This document shows, one piece after another, positions 16,231 through 23,804 of a stretch of DNA of 33,709 nt. Under the pieces are notes generated by a model. The model was not told the origin of the DNA. It did no database searches and saw nothing but the letters and a program-made list of their open reading frames with translations. The position numbers and the translations under genes are program-made. Position 1 is the stretch's first letter; each line of letters opens with the position of its first letter. This DNA comes from Chitinophagaceae bacterium. Its GTDB lineage: Bacteria; Bacteroidota; Bacteroidia; Chitinophagales; Chitinophagaceae. The stretch spans positions 89,615-123,323 of the forward strand of contig CANGGD010000001.1 in the NCBI GenBank assembly GCA_947453295.1. The letters are read 5' to 3'.

Positions 16231-16929
16231 TTACAAATCACCTAATTGAGGTCGGATGACAATTTCTTCTACAACAGCCTGTTTAGAAACTTGAGTTGCA
16301 GCATAAATCATAACAGCAATATCATCTGCCTCCATAATTCTTTGATTACTATTATCAAAATCTCCCCATGATTCTGTATGAACTGCACCTGGAAAAACCG
16401 CAGTAACTTTTATTCCTGTTGATTTTAATTCATGTCTTAAATTTTGTGAAAACCCGTTTAAAGCAAATTTACTTATGCTATAACTACCTCCGCCTTCATA
16501 CGCTTTTAGTGAAGCAATTGAGCAGATGTTAAAAACATGTCCACTATTTTTTTCTATCATCTTGGGTAACAATGCTCGAGTTAAATGATATGCTGCATAT
16601 AAATTTATATTCATCATACTTTCAAGAGCGCCATCATTTTCATTGTAACAATTGCCTGGAGTATATGTACCGGCATTATTAATAACTATATCTGGAACTC
16701 CAATTGACAAACAGTTTTTTGCTAATTGGATAACTTCGTTTTTATTTGACAGATCAGCAACAAAACTGTGAAATATTGTACTTTCATGAGAAGCAGCTAA
16801 TTCTTTTTTTGTTGCAATTAATTTTTCTTCTGATTTAGAAGTGAGAATAATAATATTGTTTGGCGTAGAAAATTTTTTTGCAATGGCTTTGCCTATTCCT
16901 CTACTTGCTCCTGTAATAATAACAATCAT
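16231..16929 (-). CDS. SDR-family NAD(P)-dependent oxidoreductase
   Basis: 232 aa classical short-chain dehydrogenase. The cofactor motif TGASRGIG is at residues 6-13, NNAG at 84-87, and the catalytic set is Ser137 (NICSIAS), Tyr150 and Lys154 (YSISK). The strand after the active site reads VFPGAVHTESWG, as usual. Its substrate is not evident; sepiapterin-reductase-like or 3-oxoacyl-reductase-like activities are both possible. It is transcribed toward the response regulator, with only one base between stop codons, and diverges from the YjjG-type gene, sharing a short AT-rich intergenic region for promoters. Confidence 0.9.
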   Translation of the reverse strand: MIVIITGASRGIGKAIAKKFSTPNNIIILTSKSEEKLIATKKELAASHESTIFHSFVADLSNKNEVIQLAKNCLSIGVPDIVINNAGTYTPGNCYNENDGALESMMNINLYAAYHLTRALLPKMIEKNSGHVFNICSIASLKAYEGGGSYSISKFALNGFSQNLRHELKSTGIKVTAVFPGAVHTESWGDFDNSNQRIMEADDIAVMIYAATQVSKQAVVEEIVIRPQLGDL

Positions 16930-17008
16930 ATAAATTATTTATTTCTCTTTAATAATTATCTTCATGAAAAATAAAGATACTTCATCCTATTATTATTTAT
17001 TTCCAAAC

Positions 17009-17707
17009 ATGCAAACATACAAACATTTATTTTTTGATTTAGATCATACTTTATGGGATTTTGATACTAATGCGAAAGAAACTTTACATGAACTGTTTTT
17101 AGAGTTTGAATTAAATGAAAAAGCTACTCCCAGTTTTGATATTTTTTTTGAAAAATATATTTTCCATAACAAAACACTTTGGGAAAGGTATCAGAAAGGT
17201 TTTATTTCAGCGGATGAATTAAAGTGGAGAAGAATGTGGAGAACCCTTTTAGAATTTAAAATTGGGAATGAAAGTCTATCAAAAAATTTAAGTGCAAGAT
17301 TTTTAGAAATACTTCCTACAAAAAAATCGGTGTTTCCTTATACCAATGAAATTTTAAATTACTTATTGAATAAATCATACACACTTCATTTAATAACAAA
17401 TGGTTTTGAAAAAACGCAATGGAGTAAGTTGCGCAATAGTAATATGGATCATTTTTTTACACATGTCATTACCTCTGAATCCAGCAACAGTATGAAGCCA
17501 GAAAAAGAAATTTTTGAATATGCTATGACAAAGGCTGGAGCTAAAGTTTCGGAGTCGTTAATGATAGGCGATAATTTAGAAGCAGATATTAAAGGGGCTA
17601 TGAATGTAAATATGGATGCTGTTTTTGTTAACCATATTAACGCCATTTCGGATATTAAGCCAACCTATACAATTACTCACTTAAGAGCGTTAGAAGAAAT
17701 TCTATAA
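17009..17707 (+). CDS. YjjG-family noncanonical pyrimidine nucleotidase (HAD superfamily)
   Basis: Dephosphorylates (d)UMP/dTMP-type and noncanonical pyrimidine nucleotides in the cytoplasm. The HAD motifs are: I, FFDLDHTLWDFD with Asp10/Asp12; II, LITNGFEK; III, Lys in KPEKEIF; IV, MIGDNLEADIKGA. The helical cap between residues about 15 and 90 has ERYQKGFISADELKWRRMW, as in YjjG. I place the start at 17009 (MQTYKHLFFDLDH), giving 232 aa, because family members begin a few residues before motif I; an in-frame ATG at 16964 would add 15 residues with no family counterpart. No clear -7 element decides between the two. Confidence 0.9.
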   Translation: MQTYKHLFFDLDHTLWDFDTNAKETLHELFLEFELNEKATPSFDIFFEKYIFHNKTLWERYQKGFISADELKWRRMWRTLLEFKIGNESLSKNLSARFLEILPTKKSVFPYTNEILNYLLNKSYTLHLITNGFEKTQWSKLRNSNMDHFFTHVITSESSNSMKPEKEIFEYAMTKAGAKVSESLMIGDNLEADIKGAMNVNMDAVFVNHINAISDIKPTYTITHLRALEEIL

Positions 17708-17712
17708 AAAAG

Positions 17713-17737
17713 AAAAGCCCCTTAATAAGGGGCTTTT
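17713..17737. terminator. Bidirectional rho-independent terminator
   Basis: AAAAGCCCCTT (17713-17723) pairs perfectly with AAGGGGCTTTT (17727-17737) around a three-base loop. It lies between two convergent genes, with a T-run following on the plus strand and an A-run (T-run on minus) before it, so it can end both transcripts. Confidence 0.88.
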
Positions 17738-17744
17738 AAAATAA

Positions 17745-17930
17745 TTAATTTTTTGGTGCTTCTTTTATTTCAGCAGTTTTTTCGTCTTTGTCTTTGCTGC
17801 AAGATTTTGATTTTTTGCAACAAGAAGATTTTCCTTTTTTACAACATTTCTTTTTGTCTTGAGTTGGAGCTGCAAATGACATTCCACCTACTAATAAAGC
17901 TGCAGTAGCTAACATGAATACTTTTTTCAT
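17745..17930 (-). CDS. Small secreted Lys/Cys-rich protein (hypothetical)
   Basis: 61 aa; no named family recognised. A clear signal peptide (MKKVFMLATAALLVGGMSFA, cleavage expected near residue 20) is followed by APTQDKKK and a mature part of about 40 residues dominated by Lys, Cys, Ser and later Glu/Asp. Cys occur as two CC pairs (KKCCKK, SSCCKK) and one SCSK, five in all, which suggests thiol or metal binding. It is a paralogue of the gene at 18067-18276: the signal peptides and the PTQxKKK junction match, while the rest differs. The ATG has the phylum's AT-rich upstream context, without a perfect -7 element. Short, but the signal peptide, terminator spacing and paralogy make it a believable gene. 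Confidence 0.7.
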   Translation of the reverse strand: MKKVFMLATAALLVGGMSFAAPTQDKKKCCKKGKSSCCKKSKSCSKDKDEKTAEIKEAPKN

Positions 17931-18016
17931 ATTTTTATTTTTTAAAGTTTAGATTGTAAAAATAAGTAAAGCAATTTAAAATTAAAAGACATTATAGTTA
18001 ATATTATTTAAAACAA

Positions 18017-18044
18017 AAATGGTTTTCAATTTTGAAAACCATTT
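18017..18044 (-). terminator. Rho-independent terminator after the 69-aa secreted protein gene
   Basis: AAATGGTTTTCAA (18017-18029) is the exact reverse complement of TTGAAAACCATTT (18032-18044). On the minus strand the stem is followed by a T-rich stretch (complement of aaacaaa). It starts 22 nt past the stop of the gene at 18067-18276. Confidence 0.75.
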
Positions 18045-18066
18045 TTTAAAATAAATCAATGAAAAA

Positions 18067-18276
18067 TTAATTCATTTTTGGAGCAACTTCAGCTTTTTTT
18101 TCTTTTTTTGCAGCTTTCTTTTCTTTTTTTACAGCTTTTTTTTCTGTAGGAGTAACTTGGTCTTTTTTTGCAGCTACTTCTTTTTTAGCTTCTTTCTTTT
18201 TTTCTTGAGTTGGAGTTGCGAAAGAAATTGAACAAACCAACATTGCTGCTGAAGCAAATAAAAGTACTTTTTTCAT
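18067..18276 (-). CDS. Small secreted Lys/Ala-rich protein (hypothetical)
   Basis: 69 aa; no named family recognised. The signal peptide MKKVLLFASAAMLVCSISFA is followed by TPTQEKKKEAKKEV and an almost pure Lys/Glu/Ala/Val sequence with repeated KKEKKA units, ending APKMN. Except for one Cys inside the signal peptide the mature part has none, in contrast to its paralogue at 17745-17930. The mature chain is very basic and probably disordered or helical. A near-match -7 element, TTAATTTG on the minus strand at 18316-18309, lies about 32 nt before the ATG, and a separate terminator follows, so the two paralogues are likely transcribed separately. Function unknown. Confidence 0.68.
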   Translation of the reverse strand: MKKVLLFASAAMLVCSISFATPTQEKKKEAKKEVAAKKDQVTPTEKKAVKKEKKAAKKEKKAEVAPKMN

Positions 18277-18358
18277 CTTTAATAAATTTTATAATGATTT
18301 AATAGAGGCAAATTAAATTAATTGAAATTAGATATAGACTTTGCTTTGTTAAATTAAA

Positions 18359-19015
18359 CTAAATATTCGCGATATTGCTTACTCCTCCCTTTACTACTTG
18401 ATTTAAACTAACATTTATTTTTGTTCCAATAGGTAATAATAAATCTACTCTACTTCCAAATTTTATAAAACCTAACTCTTCAGACTGGCTCACCTTAGAT
18501 CCTACTTTTGAGTAATTTACTATTCTTCTTGCTACCGCCCCGGCAATTTGCTTTACTAAAATCTCTTTTGCTTCTTTTTTTATTACTACGGAATGGCGTT
18601 CATTTTCAGTGGAAGATTTTGGATTCCATGCTACTAAATATTTACCTGGATGATATTTTGAATAAACAACCTCTCCACTGATTGGATTACGATTGACATG
18701 TACATTCGCGGGACTCATAAAAATCGAAACTTGTATTCTATTTTCTTTAAAATATTCTTCATCAAAAACTTCTTCAATTACTACCACTTTTCCATCGCAA
18801 GGAGATACAATCAAATGCTCATCTCTTGTTAAAGGACGATTAGGAATTCTAAAAAAAGAAATGATAAATAGCCATAGTCCCAAAGAAACTATAGAAAATA
18901 ATATTGAAAACAAACAACAACATTCAATTGTAAAATAAAAAAGAATAAAATTGGTCAACATTAAAAATAGGGCTGTATAAAAAATAGTTTTGTAACCCTC
19001 TTTGTGTATAGTCAT
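18359..19015 (-). CDS. psd: Phosphatidylserine decarboxylase (short form)
   Basis: Makes phosphatidylethanolamine from phosphatidylserine at the inner membrane. 218 aa, the short bacterial form. Two N-terminal hydrophobic segments (about 11-30 and 31-55) anchor it. SPCDGKVVVIEEV contains the conserved Asp, NVHVNRNPISGEV and HPGKYLVAWNPKSSTENER the conserved His region, and FGSRVDLLLP near the end carries the Gly-Ser self-cleavage site that yields the pyruvoyl group. It follows cdsA by 42 nt; a perfect -7 element in that gap suggests it can be transcribed on its own as well as from the porX-cdsA unit. Confidence 0.93.
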   Translation of the reverse strand: MTIHKEGYKTIFYTALFLMLTNFILFYFTIECCCLFSILFSIVSLGLWLFIISFFRIPNRPLTRDEHLIVSPCDGKVVVIEEVFDEEYFKENRIQVSIFMSPANVHVNRNPISGEVVYSKYHPGKYLVAWNPKSSTENERHSVVIKKEAKEILVKQIAGAVARRIVNYSKVGSKVSQSEELGFIKFGSRVDLLLPIGTKINVSLNQVVKGGVSNIANI

Positions 19016-19032
19016 AATAATTTTTTAAACGG

Positions 19033-19040
19033 CAAATGTA
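19033..19040 (-). promoter_or_regulatory. -7 promoter element before psd
   Basis: Minus-strand TACATTTG (plus CAAATGTA) is a perfect TAnnTTTG match ending 17 nt before the psd ATG at 19015, in the cdsA-psd gap. No TTG is seen at the expected -33 distance. Confidence 0.5.
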
Positions 19041-19057
19041 CGACCCATAATAAATTA

Positions 19058-19744
19058 TCAGAGAAATAATTTGAGATAAATCCAAACGGTAGGAATTGCA
19101 AATAACATGGAATCAAATCTGTCTAAAAAACCTCCGTGTCCAGGCATAAAGGAACCGCTATCTTTTACGTTTGCCAATCTTTTTAATTTGCTTTCAAACA
19201 AATCGCCATAAGTGCCTGCAATAGCACACAAAGCTGCAATTAAAAACCAATGAATTGGAGATATTTGTTGAGTTGTAGAAATTTTTATGCCGGCAACACC
19301 CATAATTAGAATACATAAAATTATTCCCCCAATAGTGCCTTCCACTGTTTTTTTGGGTGATATAATTGATAAAGGTGTTTTACCAAAAAACGAACCAACG
19401 ATATAAGCCATTGTATCATTAATCCAAATCGAAAAAATAATAAAGCAAGAAAATAATGGCGGAAAAGGCCCTGCCGACAAACTGTTTTTGGAATTAATTC
19501 CTAAATCAATCATCATGGCAAGAGGTAAAATGATGTAAACTATAGAAATAGGAAGAAATAGTAAATAGCGTTGTGGATGTATAAGTTTAGTAAGTTTTAT
19601 AAACTCATACAAACAACCTAACATGATTATTCCAAACAGTGAAATGAAACTAAATTGACTAATAAATAATCCTACAAACATTATAATGACAAACACAAAA
19701 GCAGTAATTGTTCTTGTTTTGAAAGTTTGAATTTGTAACGCCAC
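19058..19744 (-). CDS. cdsA: Phosphatidate cytidylyltransferase (CDP-diglyceride synthase)
   Basis: Makes CDP-diacylglycerol from phosphatidate and CTP at the inner membrane, supplying phospholipid synthesis. 228 aa, on the short side. Multiple hydrophobic segments are followed by the family's conserved parts: WINDTMAYIVGSFFGKTPL, SPKKTVEGTIGG, GTYGDLFESKLKRLANVKD and GHGGFLDRFDSMLFA, where the last two contain the signature Asp residues. The start is GTG at 19744; no ATG lies upstream in frame within the 29-nt gap to porX, and the N-terminus KTRTITAFVFVIIMF aligns with the family start. Its order porX-cdsA-psd with short gaps suggests joint transcription. Confidence 0.92.
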   Translation of the reverse strand: MALQIQTFKTRTITAFVFVIIMFVGLFISQFSFISLFGIIMLGCLYEFIKLTKLIHPQRYLLFLPISIVYIILPLAMMIDLGINSKNSLSAGPFPPLFSCFIIFSIWINDTMAYIVGSFFGKTPLSIISPKKTVEGTIGGIILCILIMGVAGIKISTTQQISPIHWFLIAALCAIAGTYGDLFESKLKRLANVKDSGSFMPGHGGFLDRFDSMLFAIPTVWIYLKLFL

Positions 19745-19773
19745 GTAAAAGTTTTTTCCTAGTAAATTAATTT

Positions 19774-21330
19774 TTATTTATTCGACATCCTTATTATAGG
19801 CACTATCATTTCTTCTAAACTTATACCTCCATGTTGAAATGTGTTTTTATAATAATTTACAAAATGATTGTAATTATTGGGATAGCATAAAAACAAGTCT
19901 CCTTTTGCAAATATATAAGAAGAATTGACATTGGGAGAAGGCAATCCTGCTTCTTTTGGATCTCTGAAAGCCAACACTTCTTTTGGATCGTAATCAAGAT
20001 TTCTGCCGTGTTTATATCTTAAATTGGCGGTGGTTTGTTTGTCTCCAATTACTTTTGCAGGCGTTTTCACTCTTGTACTTCCATGATCAGTAGTGACAAT
20101 TACTGTGATGTTTTTTTCTGCAATTTTTTTAAGTGCTTGATGTAGCGGACTGTGTTCAAACCAACTAGCAGTAAGGCTTCTGTAGCTTGTTTCGTCGGCT
20201 GCTAATTCTTTGAGCACCTCCATCTCTGTTCTTGCATGGCTTAACATATCAACAAAATTATACACGATAATATTTAAATCATTATGCAATAAATTATGAA
20301 TTGAATCAACTAATTTTTCACCATCATGATGATTGGTGATTTTTGTGTAGGAATATTTTATGTCGCCTTTACCAAGTTTTTTTAAATTGAATTTTAAAAA
20401 CTCTTCTTCAAACAAATTCTTTCCTCCTTCTTCATCATCATTTTTCCATTGTGACGGAAATTGTTTTTCGATTTCAATTGGAAGCATCCCTGCAAAAATT
20501 GCATTTCTCGCATATTGAGTAGCGGTAGGTAATATAGAATAAAAACAATCTTCTTCCTGAATTCTAAAGCTATCAGCAAAAATTGGCTGTATCGTTTTCC
20601 ATTGGTCGAATCTCAAATTGTCAATCAAAATAAAAAATAATGGCACTCCCTTTTGAAGATGAGGAATTACTTTATTCTTAAACAAATTACTACTCATTAT
20701 TGGAGAGTCTATACTTTTTGGAGAGACCCATGACGAATAATGTTTTGAAATGAATTTAAAAAAATCAGTGTTTGCTTCTTGTTTTTGAGATAAAAAGATT
20801 TCTTGCATCTCTGGGCTATCACTTTTCTGAATTTCTAATTCCCAATAAACTAGTTTTTTATAAATTTCTATCCATTCATTGTAATTGGGGTTGTTATTCA
20901 AAGCCATTATCAAACTATTAAACTCCTGTTGGTAGGCCGTAGTAGTTTTTTCTGCAATCAACCGCTTGTTGTCAATTAGTTTTTTTAAACTTAACCAAAC
21001 CTGATTGGGATTAACGGGTTTAATTAAATAATCACTTATCTGACTTCCTATTGCTTCGTCCATTAAGTTTTCCGCTTCATTTTTGGTAATTAAAATTACA
21101 GGCAGGTTGCTGTTAATGATTTTAATTTGCTGTAAAGCCTGAAGTCCAGTTATTCCGGGCATTGTTTCATCCATCAATACAACATCTAATACCTGTTGTT
21201 TAACAAATTCAATTGCATCGAATCCGTTTGTTTTAGTAAAAACCTGATATCCCTTATTTTGGAGAAATAATATTTGTGAATTTAAACTTTCTATTTCATC
21301 ATCAACCCAAAGTATTTTTGGTGTATTCAT
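19774..21330 (-). CDS. porX: PorX: response regulator with PglZ phosphatase domain (T9SS regulator)
   Basis: 518 aa, the same length as known PorX proteins. The CheY-like receiver (1-120) has the acidic pair D10-D11, phospho-acceptor Asp54 (VVLMDETMPG), the Thr in VILITKN and the Lys in DYLIKP. A helical linker follows, then from about residue 205 a PglZ/alkaline-phosphatase-type domain with metal and active-site segments ILIDNLRFDQW, PTATQYARNAIFAG, VIVTTDHGSTR and the terminal NTFQHGGISLEEM. PorX proteins act with the kinase PorY and a sigma factor to control type IX secretion, and the PglZ domain hydrolyses cyclic oligonucleotides in characterised members. No porY or T9SS structural gene lies in the window. 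Own -7 element at 21352-21359. Confidence 0.94.
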   Translation of the reverse strand: MNTPKILWVDDEIESLNSQILFLQNKGYQVFTKTNGFDAIEFVKQQVLDVVLMDETMPGITGLQALQQIKIINSNLPVILITKNEAENLMDEAIGSQISDYLIKPVNPNQVWLSLKKLIDNKRLIAEKTTTAYQQEFNSLIMALNNNPNYNEWIEIYKKLVYWELEIQKSDSPEMQEIFLSQKQEANTDFFKFISKHYSSWVSPKSIDSPIMSSNLFKNKVIPHLQKGVPLFFILIDNLRFDQWKTIQPIFADSFRIQEEDCFYSILPTATQYARNAIFAGMLPIEIEKQFPSQWKNDDEEGGKNLFEEEFLKFNLKKLGKGDIKYSYTKITNHHDGEKLVDSIHNLLHNDLNIIVYNFVDMLSHARTEMEVLKELAADETSYRSLTASWFEHSPLHQALKKIAEKNITVIVTTDHGSTRVKTPAKVIGDKQTTANLRYKHGRNLDYDPKEVLAFRDPKEAGLPSPNVNSSYIFAKGDLFLCYPNNYNHFVNYYKNTFQHGGISLEEMIVPIIRMSNK

Positions 21331-21351
21331 GTTGTAGAGTTTAGTATCTTA

Positions 21352-21359
21352 CAAATATA
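21352..21359 (-). promoter_or_regulatory. -7 promoter element before porX
   Basis: Minus-strand TATATTTG (plus CAAATATA) is a perfect TAnnTTTG match, 21 nt before the porX ATG. It shares the 148-nt divergent region with the promoter of the HD gene; the two -7 elements are about 110 nt apart and do not overlap. Confidence 0.55.
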
Positions 21360-21444
21360 ATTTTTAAAGTGGATGCTTTGTAGATTTGTCAAATAGCAAT
21401 GTTCATTTAACATAAAATTGTTTCCCGGTTCTTAACAAAAACAA

Positions 21445-21475
21445 TTGGCATCACCATTGGTAATTTTTAATTTTG
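21445..21475 (+). promoter_or_regulatory. Promoter of the HD gene (TTG-N20-TAATTTTG), probably leaderless
   Basis: TTG at 21445-21447, a 20-base spacer, and a perfect TAnnTTTG element (TAATTTTG, 21468-21475). Only three bases separate the element from the ATG at 21479, so the transcript probably begins at the start codon. Confidence 0.7.
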
Positions 21476-21478
21476 CTC

Positions 21479-22666
21479 ATGAAAAAATTTCATAAAATAA
21501 TTAATGATCCTGTTTATGGATTTATTACGATTGATGATGAGTTAATCAGTCAGATTATTGCTCATCCTTATTATCAACGATTAAGAAGAATTCAACAAAT
21601 GGCTTTGGCGCACCTTGTATATCCTGGTGCCGTTCATACAAGGATGCACCATTCCTTAGGCGCTTATCATTTAATGCGTTCAGCATTACAAGAACTGGTT
21701 AATAAAGGAATTGAGATTTCTTCTGAAGAACAACAAGCTGCGAAAATCGCAATCTTATTACACGATATTGGTCATGGCCCTTTTTCACATGCATTAGAAC
21801 ATGTACTTGCAGAAAACCTTCACCACGAAGAGCTTTCATTAATGCTAATGGAAACTTTAAATAAACAATTTGAAGGAAAACTGCAAATGGCGCTTGATAT
21901 ATTTACAAATCGATATCCAAAAAAGTTTTTGCATCAATTAATAAGCGGACAACTGGATGTTGACAGGATGGATTATTTAACCAGGGATTCTTTTTTTACT
22001 GGAGTAAATGAGGGAGTTATTGGTTATGATAGAATTATACAAATGCTTACAGTACATGAAGGAGAATTAATGGTAGAGGAAAAAGGAATTTATTCAATAG
22101 AAAAATTTATTGTAGCGAGAAGACTCATGTATTGGCAGGTTTATTTTCATAAAACTGTTGTTAGTGCAGAGCAGATGCTGCAAAGAATTATTAAAAGAGC
22201 GAAAAGCATTAATGCAACATGTATTGAGCCATTGAATAGCTTTATTCATTCATCAGCATCCAATATTACTTTAGAACAATTTTGTAGTATTGATGATTAT
22301 GATGTAATGATGGCTATTAAAAACTGGTGTACGTATGATGATAAAGTACTTTCATTTCTATGCAGAGGAATTATTGACAGAAAACTTTTAAAAGTAAAAT
22401 ACTTTTCGCAGCCCATTTCGAACGAATTATTATTAGAAAAAACTAACGCAACGAAAGAACTTCTCCAATTAAGCGATGAAGAAGCAGCCTGGTTAGTTTA
22501 TCAGGGAGAAGCTATTAGCAGCACCTATGACTTTGAAAATGAACACATCAAAATATTATTTAAGGATGGGTCAATAAAAGACATTACAGAAGTGGATAAT
22601 CCCTTAATCAATCAAACGCTTAGGGGAAAAATTAAAAAGCATTACATTTGTTATCCAAATATTTAA
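21479..22666 (+). CDS. HD-domain phosphohydrolase (dGTPase/SAMHD1-like)
   Basis: 395 aa. The HD metal site is complete: His57 in RMHHSLGAYH, the His95-Asp96 pair in LLHDIGHGPFSH, and the later Asp in LDVDRMDYLTRD. Members of this family (COG1078) hydrolyse (d)NTPs or phosphate esters; the exact substrate is not determined by sequence. I start at ATG 21479 (MKKFHKIINDPVYGF), as family members begin close to the INDPVYG segment; a TTG two codons upstream lies inside the promoter element. It is followed 15 nt later by lpxD, the common Bacteroidota order. The C-terminal third is less conserved. Confidence 0.92.
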   Translation: MKKFHKIINDPVYGFITIDDELISQIIAHPYYQRLRRIQQMALAHLVYPGAVHTRMHHSLGAYHLMRSALQELVNKGIEISSEEQQAAKIAILLHDIGHGPFSHALEHVLAENLHHEELSLMLMETLNKQFEGKLQMALDIFTNRYPKKFLHQLISGQLDVDRMDYLTRDSFFTGVNEGVIGYDRIIQMLTVHEGELMVEEKGIYSIEKFIVARRLMYWQVYFHKTVVSAEQMLQRIIKRAKSINATCIEPLNSFIHSSASNITLEQFCSIDDYDVMMAIKNWCTYDDKVLSFLCRGIIDRKLLKVKYFSQPISNELLLEKTNATKELLQLSDEEAAWLVYQGEAISSTYDFENEHIKILFKDGSIKDITEVDNPLINQTLRGKIKKHYICYPNI

Positions 22667-22681
22667 ACTCAATAGATTAAT

Positions 22682-23725
22682 ATGCAGTTTAATGCAATAC
22701 AAATTGCCCAAATAATTGAAGGCGTTGTTGAAGGTAATGATGCTGTTCAAGTTAATTCATTTGGAAAAATTGAAGAAGCTAAAGAAGATCAAATTAGTTT
22801 TTTAGCCAATCCTAAGTATGAAGAATTCTTATATAGTACTAACGCTGGTATCATAATCATAAATAACAATCAGATTTTAAAACAGCCTATAAAAAATACA
22901 ATTATCAGAGTTGATGACGCATATACTGCATTTGCAACGCTATTGGACAAATACCAGCAGTTACAAATTGCACTTTTAAATGGTGTTGAGGAGCCTTCAT
23001 TTATTAGCGAAACAGCAACAATTGGAGAAAATGTTTTTATTGGTGCATTTGCCTATTTGGGTAAAAATGTAAAAATTGGCAATAATGTAAAAATATATCC
23101 AGGGGTTTACCTTGGAAATAATGTTGACGTTGGCGAAAACAGCATTTTGCATCCCGGTGTAAAAATTTATTTCGACTGCATCATTGGAAAAAATGTTATC
23201 ATTCATGCCGGCACAGTGATTGGAAGTGATGGATTTGGATTTGCACCTCTAGCAGATGGCACTTTTAAAAAAGTACCACAAATTGGAAATGTAATCATTG
23301 AAAATAATGTTGAAATTGGAGCAAACACAACAATTGACAGAGCAACGATAGGAAGTACAATTATAAAAGATGGAGTTAAACTTGACAACTTAATTCAAAT
23401 AGCACATAATGTAGAAGTTGGTTCAAATACGGTTATTGCTGCTCAAACGGGCATTAGCGGTAGTACTAAAATTGGTAAAAATGTGATGATAGGTGGGCAG
23501 ACTGGAACAGCTGGTCACATACAAATTGCAGATGGAACCAAAATTAATGGCAAGAGCGGCATCTCAAAGTCAATAAAAAAACCAAATACTTCAGTATCAG
23601 GTAATCCAGCTTTTGAATTTACTGGATATATGAGAAGCCAATCGATAGTAAAAAACCTTCCTGCGTTGGAGAAAAGAGTTCAAGAATTAGAGAAACTCAT
23701 TGAGAAACTAATTAATTCAAAATAG
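22682..23725 (+). CDS. lpxD: UDP-3-O-(3-hydroxyacyl)glucosamine N-acyltransferase
   Basis: Third step of lipid A synthesis: adds the N-linked hydroxyacyl chain to UDP-3-O-acyl-glucosamine in the cytoplasm. 347 aa, normal length. The N-terminal uridine-binding domain (1-100) contains EEAKEDQISFLANPKY; from about residue 105 the left-handed beta-helix hexapeptide repeats run (IGENVFIGAFAYLGKNVKIG and onward). The catalytic His is in LDNLIQIAHNVEVGSN. A C-terminal helix (PALEKRVQELEKLIEKL) closes the trimer, as in relatives. It lies 15 nt after the HD gene and 79 nt before lpxC/fabZ. Confidence 0.96.
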   Translation: MQFNAIQIAQIIEGVVEGNDAVQVNSFGKIEEAKEDQISFLANPKYEEFLYSTNAGIIIINNNQILKQPIKNTIIRVDDAYTAFATLLDKYQQLQIALLNGVEEPSFISETATIGENVFIGAFAYLGKNVKIGNNVKIYPGVYLGNNVDVGENSILHPGVKIYFDCIIGKNVIIHAGTVIGSDGFGFAPLADGTFKKVPQIGNVIIENNVEIGANTTIDRATIGSTIIKDGVKLDNLIQIAHNVEVGSNTVIAAQTGISGSTKIGKNVMIGGQTGTAGHIQIADGTKINGKSGISKSIKKPNTSVSGNPAFEFTGYMRSQSIVKNLPALEKRVQELEKLIEKLINSK

Positions 23726-23757
23726 TCATTTATTTTCTTCTACTCGTTAAAACTTAA

Positions 23758-23784
23758 TTGTCAAAATAAATTAGAATATCTTTG
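23758..23784 (+). promoter_or_regulatory. Promoter of lpxC/fabZ (TTG-N16-TATCTTTG)
   Basis: A perfect TAnnTTTG element, TATCTTTG, at 23777-23784, with TTG at 23758-23760 (16-base spacer, short for the phylum). The ATG at 23805 would have a leader of about 15 nt. It lets lpxC/fabZ and lpxA be transcribed apart from lpxD. Confidence 0.55.
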
Positions 23785-23804
23785 GCAAAATTTCTATTTT
23801 AAAT

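Noticed and set aside
18693-18938. 81-aa plus-strand open frame
   Set aside because: It is the complement of psd, whose motifs are clear; no independent support.
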